DNA from: Poecilobothrus nobilitatus | Taxonomy: Eukaryota; Arthropoda; Insecta; Diptera; Dolichopodidae | Reading direction: 5' to 3' | DNA: 64,000 bases | NCBI GenBank assembly: GCA_947095535.1 | Contig: OX352773.1 | Span: forward strand, 258,377,590-258,441,589 | Shown here: positions 48,625-60,224 of the stretch, piece by piece | How the letters are laid out: each line of letters begins with the position of its first letter | Numbering within the stretch: the first letter of the stretch is position 1 | Program-made: the position numbers and the translations under genes | The notes under the pieces: model-generated | Database searches by the model: none | Told to the model about the DNA's origin: nothing | The model's input: the letters and a program-made list of their open reading frames with translations, nothing else

Positions 48625-49440
48625 AAACAAGGCGTTTTTCTTAGTGTTTTAAAGGCTTACATTTCCAAAAAAAAAAAAACAATGCGAAATCACTTAAGAT
48701 CAGAAAATGCATTAAAATTTGTAAGAGGGATTTTTTTAAATTTTAAGCAAACACTAGATAGGTAAGATGGTAGGTAGAGTCTGAAGATGCAAACTTAGGC
48801 CATTTACGGTTGTTGTGATAGGATGGTTCAGTATTTTTTTGCAAACTAAACCATTTGTTTCTTACAAAATGTAAATTGATTAAGATCATCTCTGACGGAA
48901 GAAAATTATTATTTAAAAAGAATTTTCTTTTTGTTTAGAGTAAGATCTGGCTATTTTGGCATGTCTACTGACCGAACAGTATCCTGTTGGTTAAAACGCT
49001 TAATACATTACCGATATTGAGACGATTTAGTGAAGTAAATCTTTTAATATATAGGTAAGTTAAAAATTTAAATGTAAAAATATAATGTTGAAACTTTAAT
49101 TTTTGTATTTTACTTTAAAAAATTTTGCACAAGTGCCTATGTTATAAGTGTTTGAAAATAGCAAGTTTTAAATTTTTGACTTTTAAGATCAAATTCAAAA
49201 ATTTGTATAATTTTGATTTATAAAGCTAAAAAAATGTTCTGTTATTTGATATTTCTAGATAGGAAAAAATTTTAAACAAAAGAATAAGATATACACATTT
49301 GAAACTAGAACTTTTTAAATTTAGAAGAGCTGTCGCTCCGTTATTCCAGAACATTAAGTTTTTTAAAGATATTTATCCATGATTAAAACGAGCGGACGAA
49401 CAGAACGAACATTTCTTTTTGAAAAATGTGTTTGAAGATA
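48625..49440 (-). repeat. Dispersed repeat family B, copy 5, interrupted by a LINE 3' end
   Basis: It starts 'aaacaaggcgtttttcttagtgttttaaaggcttacatttcc' and ends 'aaaacgagcggacgaacagaacgaacatttctttttgaaaaatgtg'. The middle block 'aagtgtttgaaaatagcaagttttaaatttttga' is at about 49140-49180. The sequence at about 48755-48960 does not belong to B and resembles a LINE 3' end. The tandem duplication at 49270 begins inside this copy. Confidence 0.55.
48755..48960 (-). mobile_element. Probable 3' end of a non-LTR retrotransposon
   Basis: 'gatggtaggtagagtctgaagatgcaaacttaggccatttacggttgttgtgatagga' resembles 'tatggtaggtagatagaaagaagctgcagatacacactttaggtcag' at 24780-24840, the 3' flank of a recognisable LINE ORF on the same strand. 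No coding sequence is readable here. Confidence 0.4.
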
Positions 49441-50917
49441 CAAGAAGACAATATTATGATGCATTTATAAACTTGAGAACTTATAATTTAGTATAAATTA
49501 AAAAAAAAAAAAAATTAATTGAGTTAAAATTGAAAAAAAATCTTAAAAAGAAAGCTTTTATAATCTAAATTTCCAAATTATTCAAAGTTTTACCATTTAA
49601 TTTTTTTAAACCTTTAACCAATTGATTAAATTATCACTATTTCTTATTCTTCTTCTTCGTTTTTACAGCTTCTACAGAAATTATTAATTTATATTAGAAA
49701 AATCTTATTATAAAACATAAATGTCTATAATAAGTTTGCAGACAATGCTGATATTATTTCAGATTAATGATAAAGTATTGTACTGAAATAATTTCTTTGT
49801 GGTTTCTTCTAGATTTTCACTCAAAAGTTAATGTAAGATAGCGGCCATAGTTAGTCAAGAAATAGAAATCCAATTTTAACTATTTTTCCAACACAAGAAA
49901 GAAAAAAAAACACTGAACACAAAAAACCACTTAGCCGCAGTTTGTTATATACATATTATATTCTATATCATATCAAGTATTGAAATATTCATAACATACG
50001 TTTAAGGTCCAAATCTTTTCTCTATTTTTAATATTATGGTGAGATCAAATTTATCATACCATCAAAACTTCATTATGCTAACCAAATTTGTATTTTAAGC
50101 AAAAGAATAAGATATACACATTTGAAACTAGAACTTTTTAAATTTAGAAGAGCTGTTGCTCCGTTATTCCAGAACATTAATTTTTTTAAAGATATTTATC
50201 CATGATTAAAACGAGCTGACGAATAGAACGAACACTTTTTTTGAAAAATGCGTTAGAAGATACAAGAAGACAATATTATGATGCATTTATAAACTTGAGA
50301 ACTTATAATTTAGTATAAATTAAAAAAAAAAAAAAATTAATTGAGTTAAAATTGAAAAAAAATCTTAAAAAGAAAGCTTTTATAATCTAAATTTCCAAAT
50401 TATTCAAAGTTTTACCATTTAATTTTTTTAAACCTTTAACCAATTGATTAAATTATCACTATTTCTTATTCTTCTTCTTCGTTTTTACAGCTTCTACAGA
50501 AATTATTAATTTATATTGGAAAAATCTTATTATAAAACATAAATGTCTATAATAAGTTTGCAGACAATGCTGATATTATTTCAGATTAATGATAAAGTAT
50601 TGTACTGAAATAATTTCTTTGTGGTTTCTTCTAGATTTTCACTCAAAAGTTAATGTAAGATAGCGGCCATAGTTAGTCAAGAAATAGAAATCCAATTTTA
50701 ACTATTTTTCCAACACAAGAGAAAAAAAAAACACTGAACACAAAAAAACACTTAGCCGCAGTTTGTTATATACATATTATATTCTACATCATATCAAGTA
50801 TTGAAATATTCATAACACACTTTTAAGGTCCAAATCTTTTCTCTATTTTTAATATTATGGTGAGAACAAATTTATCATACCATCAAAACTTCATTATGCT
50901 AACCAAATTTGTATTTA
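49270..50917. repeat. Recent ~820-bp direct tandem duplication
   Basis: Copy 1 (about 49270-50098) and copy 2 (about 50099-50917) are nearly identical over their whole length; 'aaaagaataagatatacac' is at 49278 and 50101 (offset 823) and 'cattatgcta' near the far end has offset 821. Differences are scattered substitutions (for example gctgtcgctcc/gctgttgctcc, gagcggacgaac/gagctgacgaat) and small indels in A-runs. Both copies hold the distal piece of repeat B plus unique AT-rich DNA. No gene is inside. Confidence 0.95.
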
Positions 50918-50919
50918 GT

Positions 50920-51365
50920 ATTTAATTAAAATTAAAATTTCTGACAAACATATACTTGTGAAATGTTTTATACTCTAAAATTTCTTAATTATATACATAC
51001 TAATATGTATCTATAAGTATGTATGTACATGTGTATATTAAATACCGGATATGTTAATTAACATAATAAATAATATAATTAATTTTCCAATTATTTATTC
51101 TTATATACATAAATGTATTCTTATTTAAGTATGTACATATGTACATAGATATATTTATATCTTATACACATATACATATAGAATGTAACAATTATAAGAA
51201 TTTTGAGTACATTGACATTATACATATAGAAATCCATCTTAAAAAGCAAAAAAAAAATTTTTTTGGCACATATGTATGTATTAAATTTAGTTAATGTTTT
51301 AAGACGGGATGTAATTAAATTAATATATTACAATTAACTTTATTAATTTTCTCATACCTTCTTTT
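50920..51365. other. AT-rich simple sequence
   Basis: TATGTACATATGTACATAGATATA-type cryptically simple DNA. No gene is seen. Confidence 0.6.
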
Positions 51366-51369
51366 TTGG

Positions 51370-51900
51370 TTATGTATTTTGAAAAAATGTGCCTATTCGT
51401 TTCACTTTGTCGCTATGTCTGTCTGTCTAGGTGTTTACAAAACATTTACACCGTTTGAAATAGGGCTATGAAATGTTAACTATAATTCATAGCCATCACA
51501 AAAAAAATAAATTTATAGAATATAACTTTTTTTTGTAGTCCCATTCATTAAGGGGATACAGCCCCAGAAAAGTTCGATAAATCCATATATTTAAATTGTT
51601 GTAACACGTGTTATTTCAATCTGAAAACGCCAAACGATAAATATACTTTTCTTAGCTTTATAAATTTGTATATATATATATATATATATATATGAATGAA
51701 TGAATATATACTTTTGCTTACCGTTTACATATATTTGCTTACCGTTTAAATATATATTTTTAATTTACCGTTAAATAATACTGAGAGTAGTTAGATTATT
51801 TAAAAAAAATTATGACTTTTTTCAGAAGAAGAAGTTGTAATGGGCCAAAAACAGGAAATTCACTATTTTTAAACACCTGTAACTTAAACACCTTATTATT
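51370..51900 (+). repeat. Dispersed repeat family B, copy 6
   Basis: 'tgaaaaaatgtgcctattcgtttcactttgtcgctatgtctgtctgtctaggtgtttacaaaa', 'tttcaatctgaaaacgccaaacgata', 'gcttaccgttta' and 'tttttaaacacctgtaactt' follow the order of the 27.6-kb copy. A (TA)n tract (about 51669-51693) and small 'gcttaccgttta.atatat' repeats interrupt the middle. The two antisense ORFs at 51796-52030 are repeat-derived. Confidence 0.65.
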
Positions 51901-51904
51901 ATTT

Positions 51905-54900
51905 GGAAGTAATGTAGGAAGTAAAGTATTGGTGTTAACAACTTTTCTTAAAATTAACGAGAACGTGACTTTATTTTCTCCAATTTTTTGTAACCAACAT
52001 TTTATTTTATTCGACACCTTTTTAGTTTAAAACAAAATATTTTTATAAAAATTATTATATTTTATAAATAAAAGTGTGTAAGTAGTAGACATATTGAATA
52101 GGTACTGAAATTAACCAATGTTGGTACCATAATTCTTAAAAATTGAATCAATCATTTCGATTAAAATGTGAAAATTTTTAGTCTAAAATGACAAAGCCTA
52201 GATTGTGTTGAATCTTATCAGATGTCTTGTAAAATATTAATAGTCTACAAAAAAAAAAAAAAAAACTTGTAAAAAAGAAGAATGTAATAGAAGAAAGAAA
52301 TTAATTATGTATGTTTTTTTTCTCTATAAAATTTTTTTTTTCACAATTGAGAGGAAAAATTAAACTATAAATTATGTACAATCTTCAGTACATACAATAT
52401 AAATAGTTTCTATAGAAAGTTTTTAATTGCTATCGATAAAATCTCCTTTAATTTTATTCTTTTTGTTTTTTGTACATGGTGATGGATGATTGTCTGATTA
52501 AATAGCAAAATTGTAACAAATTTTCAAGTCAAATAGTCCACAGATTTAAAAAGTAAGTTTAAATTATTCATACATTATATACATAAACATATTATGTATT
52601 TTCAAAAGTATTTTTTTTTTTATTAAATCTACTAAAGGACGATCTTTGTCTATTATCAGATATAGTTAGATTAAAGGCGTATTGTGAGACTTATGAGATA
52701 CAGGCATAGCAATATTAACATTTGTATTGCTATCTTCATCGATATATCAAATCGATACTATATTGTATTAGTTGAATAATATTGTTTATTTATTTTTTAA
52801 TCGGTACTAGAATCAGTGCAAGCCGATATATTTTTTGAAATTTGTGCTTGTTATCTGTTAGGTGTGTGTCATCTACTATTTTTAGCTTTATATAGTTAAT
52901 TCTTTATTTACATATGATCTGATCGGCATTTGAAATCAAATATCGATTTTTTTTATCGCAGAAGCTTGAGCAGTATAGTGGTTATTAATGCCATAGCTCA
53001 AGGTTCTTTTGGAAAAAAATCCACAGTACTACTTCAAAAGCAGCAGAAGTCATCAAGAACGCTTGTAACGTATTTTGTAGAAATATAAGCTCATAATACA
53101 CAATTTTCAATTGATTTAGATGGTCTTAGAGGTCAATCTTATTTCGTTATCATCTATGTATAACTATTTTGTTAAATTTGTAATTTTGTACATTATTTTT
53201 TTGATCAAACTTTAAAGATTCTTGCTATATTCTTAATTTAACGCTTTAACAAAACTTTTTTACAATTTCCAACATAGAATGTTTTTAGTTTGCGCAGTTA
53301 TGGCATCATTTTCTACTGTTTTAACCACTGAACAGTGGTCTAGGTAAGGATTAGAAAGGTAGACTATGACTTCTTAAATAGTGACAGTGACAGTGGTGAA
53401 ATATTGTTCTTAGATGCTTGAAAATTGGCTCCTTAGATGTTTAATAGAAAACCTCTCTATAAAAATCACTTTAAAAACCTCTGTACTGGATGTAAAATTA
53501 AGAAAATTTTAATATATAGCTTAAGGTACATTGGAAATTAGTTTGAGATGTATTGAACGTTAAATTATTGAAATTCAAAAAAAAAAAAAATAGTTTGAGG
53601 TTTACAAATATTTAAATTTTTTGCTACACTACAGGTTAAAAAACTTTAATGACATTAAACCATAAAATATGAAACTCATGATTTGTAAGTATGTATGTAA
53701 CTATGTAATTATAAAATCTAACTTAAAACAAACCGAAAGAAAAATAATAGAATAAATCTTCTGGAATCGAATTATTCAAATTCTCACTTTTATTAAATTT
53801 TTTCCTATTTGGAATGAAATTTCACTTTTATATTCTAATTCTACACTAATAATAGGTACTTTTTTATTTAAATTTTTTTTTTCCTTTCTATCTTATATTG
53901 TTATCGTTTGGCTTTGGAATTCTTTTATTCTATTTGAAAAGTGTGTAAAAAATCGTTTTTTTTTTCTTTTTTGAATTTGAATCAAAAAAAAAAAAAAAAA
54001 ATAAGTAAATAGAAATTACTCTAATTATCTGTGGAAATTTTTAAATTGCAAAGAGTACGTTTTTTATTTTTCTTATTTTTTCTTTTGTTTTTTTTTTTTT
54101 TTGTTCTTTTTGTTTAATATGAATAATTTAAAAAGTTTTTCAGTATATACCATCTACTTCAAGTACTTTTCTATACTTTTTGTTCTAAATTTTCTCTTGA
54201 TATTTTTTAATATCCACCCATCATCATCATCAACATCAACATCAACATTTACACTCCCTCTCCCTTAAGGTCCGCCTATTGCGTCTTTTATTATTTTTTA
54301 TTTAATTGTTTAAAAGGTTGTTTATTGAGGTTTCTCAAATCTGATAATTTACTGTTTATGGATCGATGACAAATAGAGAGAGAAGGAAGAAATTGAAGTT
54401 GAATTATAATCGCAGGATTTATTATTAAGTTGTTTAAAGTTCTTTCGTTAAGTATGTCTGTGTTTGAGTATTTGTGTAAAAGTTATATGTTGTGGGAGTT
54501 TGATGTTTTACAAGAAAGGAAATGAAAAGGAAATAAAATAAAATAGAGTAGAACAGCGACATCTGTAGGGTTAATATGTAAATGTTTTTTTGACTAAATT
54601 AAGAAAAAACGTTTCTGTTTTTTTGTTTTTTTAAGAAATAATTAATTTTTATTCAAAGTCAAAATTTAAGGTTATTTTTAGAGAGTCAGAGAAGAACTGG
54701 AATATTTAATTTAAATAAATTAAAATGTTAATAATTAATTGAATATATTTAATTAAAGAGTACTTAAAGAAAAATACTATATATATAGGATACTTTTGAT
54801 CAAAACGGATAAATTAATCACAGTGTTATATTTTACTTAATTTACTTACTGATTAATATTATGGTATTTAATGTTTCCGTTATATTAATATTAGGACATA

Positions 54901-54960
54901 AAAACTGGTCTGAAACAATATGTTTCCTGTTAAAATGATGGAGTATTTTCCAAGTTAAAA
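51905..54960. other. AT-rich noncoding DNA with microsatellites
   Basis: No gene is seen. A (CATCAA)/(CAT)n microsatellite is at about 54216-54248. A patch at 52970-53080 contains 'gagcagtatagtggttattaatgcc', which resembles a pol III A box but has no B box. 'tagcaatattaacatttgtattgcta' near 52706 is a small hairpin. Confidence 0.55.
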
Positions 54961-54964
54961 TTAA

Positions 54965-55450
54965 TAAAACTTACTTTTCTGGACCAGATCTTCTCAATAT
55001 CTACAACATATACATTAGGCCGAAAATTAAATATAATGCACACATTTAGATTGAAGCCCCCTAACAGCAGTTATCTCGATAATGTATTCAATAGTGCTAT
55101 TTCTTTTATTAACGATCCCAGTATTACCTCTAAGCTCACTACATTAATCGGCGTATAGTTGGGGTGTTAACCATATTTTATAGACATCATGTATATGTAT
55201 ATATATAGATGTTTATCCGTACCTACCGTACCGACAAGAAATGAAACAGCTAATGCCTGCATTCAAAATTTTCTACGCGAAAAAAGGAGTGCGACAGATA
55301 CTGACCCCTACACTGTAGAACTTCTAAGATGGCGTAACGCGGCTTGTGAAAATTCGTATGTTATACGCACGTCGCATTTGTTGAATTATATCACATGACA
55401 TAATATGTTCACCAAATTTGGAACTCATATTTGTATGCTTTACTAAAATT
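54965..55450 (+). pseudogene. Decayed Jockey-type non-LTR retrotransposon, C-terminus of ORF2
   Basis: Fragments in order are LLNIYNIYIRPKIKYNAHI (for the conserved 'LY..YIRP.MEY.SHIW.GAP'), then in another frame YLDNVFNSAISFINDPSITS ('LD.IQ.RAI.LI.DP.LTS.L'), NRRIVGVLT ('HRR.VA.L'), and in a third frame DPYTVELLRWRNAACENSY and VIRTSHLLN ('HPY.VEL...RT..F..SFI.RTSRLWN.LP'). This is the end of the reverse transcriptase and the C-terminal tail typical of Jockey-clade LINEs in flies. The 69-codon ORF at 55189-55398 is the last of these pieces, not an independent gene. Frameshifts and stops make it inactive. Confidence 0.75.
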
Positions 55451-55454
55451 TAAA

Positions 55455-56685
55455 AAATTTAAAATTTTCTTCATAATCCTAATTTTTTCCCAAATCCCTT
55501 TTTCCCAAGAATCTTGCCAACATCCCTTCCCCGTTAACAAAACTGTACATTTGTATTAAAGGCTTCAACTTTAAGTTTGGTTTGAAAAAAACGGTTGTTT
55601 TGGTTGGTTAAAGTCCAACACCATCTGCAAGAATTAGGTGCAGTTCTTTTGGGTGACTTTTGAGATTTTTCACAGACCCGCATAAAAAATTGAACCAGAG
55701 TTTAAATTGAAACTAAGAATTTTGTACCGGGAACATAAAAGAGCTTGCCAACACATTGCATATGCCTGTATTCAAATATTTAGGAATTGAAACTTATTAA
55801 AGGCCCAAAAATTATTTAAGGTACGGAATTAAGTTTAAAATTCTACTACTACTATGAATTTAAAAATACAAAAGTTGATATTAGATCTTATGAGATTGAA
55901 AAAAACTTTTTTGGAGAAATGCAAATAAATTGTATAAAAAAAAATATCAGATTTAGGTTCAAGATGAAAGGAAATCATAAAAAAAATAAAAGAATTATTA
56001 AAGCAATTAGAAGAAAAAAAAACTTTAAGTTAGACTAAACAAATACTAGATGTATGTATATATACACCCACATTTCATTTAAATAAAAAAAAAACTTTCT
56101 CTGAACATTTAAACTCATTACCATCATTTAAGAATTTAAAATTTATTTTGACAGATTTAAATCAAGAAGAAGAAAATGAAGACATAGAAAAATTCAATAA
56201 TATTAATGATAACTTAATATGATAATTTTTTTTTTCTTGATTGATGACAGATACTCAAAGCTTAAAAAATGATTTTATTGACCTTTTCCTGTTTAAAAAC
56301 TAAAGGATATTATTTTTTATTTTTATTTTGATTAATTCATTAATATACTCATTTTATTTACTGTCATTTTATTTTTTTGAATTTTGAATGACATAATAAG
56401 TAGATACTTTTGAATATTTTTACTTTTCGAACTTTAAATTTGAAAAATTAGAAAAACTTATTTATTCGATGTTTATTAAGCTCTTTAAGTGCTTGTTTTC
56501 TTTACTTGACAAACTTTCTATCATTTTATTTTTGAAACTTTTTTTAAAATAAAATCCTTTAATTAAATCGATTCAAATACATTATGTAAAAGTTTTTGAT
56601 TATTATGCTCTGCCAATACTTAAAAAGTGCGTAATATTGGTGAAGTCAAATTAAATATTTGTTATGATATTTGATTTAGGTTTTG
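55455..56685. other. AT-rich noncoding DNA with a possible tRNA-like repeat
   Basis: At about 55570-55625 'aagtttggtttgaaaaaaacggttgttttggttggttaaagtccaac' resembles 61519-61557 ('ttcggtttaaaagggacgtggagtttggttggttcaaatccaac'), whose GGTTCAAATCC is B-box-like. They may be remnants of one SINE family. The rest is anonymous. Confidence 0.4.
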
Positions 56686-56689
56686 GTTT

Positions 56690-56957
56690 AAAATCAAGAA
56701 GAGAAGGAAACGACTCTTCTTCTCCTTTGCACTTTCCCAACCTTGTCGGTTAAAAGAAACACCCATTTGGAACAATATCTCTTCAACAAGATATCCTACC
56801 TAGCAGGTAAAAATGTGAATAGCATTCTTGCTTTGCAAAATGCTTAAATTGGTTTTAAAACGAGTGGGATAGAAAAGTTTCTATGTGCTGACACAATGAG
56901 CCAAATATGGTCTAAGTGTGCCTTTCCGGCTGTCACTTTAACCTAACCTAACCTTTA
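56690..56957 (+). mobile_element. Probable 3' terminal segment of a non-LTR retrotransposon with (TAACC)n tail
   Basis: A ~260-bp GC-richer segment with 'agcaggtaaaaatgtgaatag', 'caaaatgcttaaattg' and 'gccaaatatggtctaagtgtgcctttccggctgtcacttt' ends in 'taacctaacctaacc'. That layout, a unique 3' UTR followed by a short TAACC repeat, is what I know from 3' ends of fly Jockey/I-type LINEs. Only three units are present, so it is not a telomere. It may or may not belong to the Jockey relic 1.2 kb upstream. Confidence 0.5.
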
Positions 56958-57029
56958 TAATTAAAAATTTAAATTTCATTTTTATAAATTATTAAAAGAC
57001 AATTCATACTCTTAAAGGAGATAATTTTG

Positions 57030-57420
57030 ATAAATTTATTTCTTTTCCTCGTCTGCTTCCTTTAACTTTTATTGGCGAAGTTCACAAATTCTTTTCATCA
57101 ATCCAAAGCATTATCCAGATATTTGATTTGTGTCCATGTGTTACTTAGGTGCTACTACTACTTAGGTGTTACTTTTCAATACTTTCCCTGCCCAACCAAT
57201 GTTCTTTTTATTCTTCGCCATAGTTCCTAAATTGGAATCGTGTTTGGCCATCGTATCTTAATGATTCGGCGAAGGTAAAAGCAGATATATGCCCGTAGAT
57301 TGTTCGTAATGTTATTTGTGATCTTCTATGTTTCATTGGCATATAAAAGAATAGATTTAACATTAATGTCGAAAAGCTTTAATTTAGTACGCAAGCAAAT
57401 GTTAGTGTGACAATGTGTTT
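57030..57420 (-). pseudogene. Decayed reverse-transcriptase C-terminus of a non-LTR retrotransposon
   Basis: On the minus strand one frame reads ICLRTKLKLFDINVKSILLY, a stop after ANET, KITNNITNNL, then LRRIIKIRWPNTI, a stop, and ELWRRIKRTLVGQ. It follows the family pattern 'LRTKL.IFN.NVKS.LLYG.ETW', 'LQ.F.N.CLR.I..I.WP.TI.NE.LW'. Weaker traces of 'W.WIGHTLRK' and 'GKRKRGRP' follow (GHKSNIW, KGSRRGK). Stops and drift show it is dead. It is the same protein type as the + strand relic at 26320-26745 and preserves a more upstream part. Confidence 0.75.
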
Positions 57421-57424
57421 CTAG

Positions 57425-57815
57425 ATGCAAATAATCAGTTCAAGTCAACTTTTCTTTTTTTAACTTCATCTCAGTCTGACTCACCTTTTTTTCTTCTCCC
57501 CTTTTAACTTCAGGGTATTAACTAATGTACTTATTAAGCAGTTGGATTACAATGACAATTTAAAAGAAATTAATATCTAATCTTGTTATACACATAGGTA
57601 TAGATTTAATGAGTAAAACGTTGCACATCTAAAAGGCTTTAGAATTTTTTTCAGAAGTTATTTAAAAAATTCCACCTCTCTGGAAAAAAAAATAATTTAA
57701 TTTTTAAATATTTGTATGATTGCATCAAAAAGAAATAAAGAATTAAGATTATTTTTTTAAGATAAAATTAAAATATTAGTAAATTTTATCTATACATGTT
57801 TTATATATACAAGAT
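57425..57815. other. AT-rich noncoding DNA
   Basis: No gene or repeat is recognised between the LINE relic and the Helentron-like element. Confidence 0.55.
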
Positions 57816-58172
57816 ATTTATACCCGTATGAACTATGTTCAAGGGTATAATAAATTTGCCATTACGTTTGTGACACCTTAAAGGAGTCGAGCTAGATATA
57901 GTGTCAAAGGTATGGATCGGCTCAGAATCGAATTCTGAGTCGATTAAGCCATGTACGTCCGTCCGTCCGTCCGTCCGTCCGCACGATAACTCAAAAAATA
58001 AAGGAGCTAGGGGGCTGAAATTTTTTTTACGTCACTTTTGCAAAATTGTTAGTTTTGCTATTTAAATCCAACATTTTCGGTCGGCGGGTTCGAGTAGCTG
58101 CCATACAACTTCTATCTTTATATAGAAATAACTCAGTATCTATTCAAGCTAGGTTTCTGAAATTTTGCAAAT

Positions 58173-58690
58173 AATGATCAAGTTTTATGGCAACAACTTC
58201 TGTAAAATTTGGTTGTGCTGGTGCAGCGGGTTCGGGTAGCTGCCATACAACTTCTCCGTTTAAATGAGAATAACTCAGTGTTTATTGAAGCTAGGAATCT
58301 GAAATTTAGTAAAGAGGTGTCGAGTTACATGCCAACAACTTTTGTAAAATTTGGTTGGTCTAGAGCAGCCGGTTCAGACTTCTTGCACCTCTTGGAACCT
58401 AATGAAGCTAGGCGTCTGAAATTTTGCAAATGATGATCAAGTTTTATGGCAACAACTTTTGTAAAATTTGGTTGTGGTGGTGCGGCGGGTTCGGGTAGCT
58501 GCCATACAACTTATCCGGTTAAATGAGAATAACTCAGTGTTTATTGAAGCTAGGAATCTGAAATTTAGTAAAGAAATGTCGAGTTATATGCCAACAACTT
58601 TTGTAAAATTTGTTTGGTCTAGAGCAGCCGGTTCAGACTTCTTGCACCTCTTGGAACCTAATGAAGCTAGGCGTCTGAAATTTTGCAAAT
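58173..58690. repeat. Two 259-bp tandem units
   Basis: The landmark '(g/a)atgatcaagttttatggcaac' is at 58173 and 58432, and the next unit starts at 58691. Each unit contains two diverged sub-units of 'cgggttcgggtagctgccatacaactt...ctcagtgt.tattgaagctagg..tctgaaattt'. The second sub-unit reads 'agcagccggttcagacttcttgcacctcttgg', which the 307-bp units lack. The two copies are nearly identical. Confidence 0.95.
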
Positions 58691-60224
58691 GATGATCAAG
58701 TTTTATGGCAACAACTTCTACAAAATTTGGTTGTGCTGGTGCGACGGGTTCGGGTAGCTGCCATACAAAATCTCTTTTTAAATGAAAAGAACTCAGTGTC
58801 CGTCCGCACGATAACTCAAAAAATAGAGGAGCTAGGAGGCTGAAAATTTTTTTACGTCACTTTTGTAAAATTGTTAGTTTTGCTATTTAACTCCAGCATT
58901 TTCTGTCCCCGGGTTCGGGTAGCTGCCATACAACTTCTTTCTTTAAATAGAAATAACCCAGTGTCTGTTCAATCTAGGTATCTGAAATTTTGCGAATGAT
59001 GATCAAGTTTTATGGCAACAACTTCTACAAAATTTGGTTGTGGTGGTGCGACGGGTTCGGGTAGCTGCCATACAAAATCTCTTTTTAAATGAAAAGAACT
59101 CAGTGTCCGTCCGCACGATAACTCAAAAAATAAAGGAGCTAGGAGGCTGAAATTTTTTTTACGTCACTCTTGCAAAATTGTTAGTTTTGCTATTTAACTC
59201 CAGCATTTTCGGCCGCTGGGTTCGAGTAGCTGCCATACAACTTCTTTCTTTAAATAGAAATAACCCAGTGTCTGTTCAATCTAGGTATCTGAAATTTTGC
59301 AAATGATGATCAAGTTTTATGGCAACAACTTCTACAAAATTTGGTTGTGCTGGTGCGACGGGTTCGGGTAGCTGCCATACAAAATCTCTTTTTAAATGAA
59401 AAGAACTCAGTGTCCGTCCGCACGATAACTCAAAAAATAAAGGAGCTAGGAGGCTGAAATTTTTTTTACGTCACTCTTGCAAAATTGTTAGTTTTGCTAT
59501 TTAACTCCAGCATTTTCGGCCGCCGGGTTCGAGTAGCTGCCATACAACTTTTTTCTTTAAATAGAAATAACCCAGTGTCTGTTCAATCTAGGTATCTGAA
59601 ATTTTGCGAATGATGAACAAGTTTTATGGCAACAACTTCTGCAAAATTTGGTTGTGGTGGTGTGACGGGTTCGGGTAGCTGCCATACAAAATCTCTTTTT
59701 AAATGAAAGAACTCAGTGTCCGTCCGCACGATAACTCAAAAAATAAAGGAGTTAGGAGGCTGCAATTTTTTTTACATCACTTTTACAAAATTGTTAGTTT
59801 TGCTATTTAACTCCAGCATTTTCGGCCGCCGGGTTCGAGTAGCTGCCATACAACTTCTTTCTTTAAATGGAAATAACCCAGTGTCTGTTCAATCTAGGTA
59901 TCTGAAATTTTGCAAATGATGATCAAGTTTTATGGCAACAACTTCTACAAAATTTGGTTGTGCTGGTGCGACGGGTTCGGGTAGCTGCCATACAAAATCT
60001 CTTTTTAAATGAAAAGAACTCAGTGTCCGTCCGCACGATAACTCAAAAAATAAAGGAGCTAGGAGGCTGAAATTTTTTTTACGTCACTCTTGCAAAATTG
60101 TTAGTTTTGCTATTTAACTCCAGCATTTTCGGCCGCCGGGTTCGAGTAGCTGCCATACAACTTCTTTCTTTAAATGGAAATAACCCAGTGTCTATTCAAT
60201 CTAGGTATCTGAAATTTTGCAAAT
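58691..60224. repeat. Five 307-bp higher-order tandem units
   Basis: 'gatga(t/a)caagttttatggcaacaac' starts units at 58691, 58998, 59305, 59612, 59918 and (next, diverged) 60225, giving periods of 307, 307, 307, 306 and 307. Each unit has one '(c/a)cgggttcgggtagctgccatacaaaatctc' half and one 'gggttcgagtagctgccatacaacttc' half. Each also includes 'gtccgtccgcacgataactcaaaaaataaaggagctagg', a piece of the element's own core, so the array arose by reiterating core plus satellite. Confidence 0.95.

Noticed and set aside
52975..53040. tRNA-like 'gcagtatagtggttatta'
   Set aside because: Only an A-box resemblance; no B box within tRNA distance and no cloverleaf.
56940..56956. TAACC repeats as insect telomere sequence (TTAGG)n
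   Set aside because: Only three units, internal, and placed exactly where a LINE 3' tail would end; flies also lack TTAGG telomeres.
57957..57981. (GTCC)n as an independent microsatellite
   Set aside because: It stands at the fixed position expected in the DINE-1-like core and is shared with the 29-kb element.
58209..58692. Two 74-codon ORFs with nearly identical proteins 259 bp apart
   Set aside because: They are the same satellite unit read twice; similarity follows from tandem duplication, not from selection on a protein.
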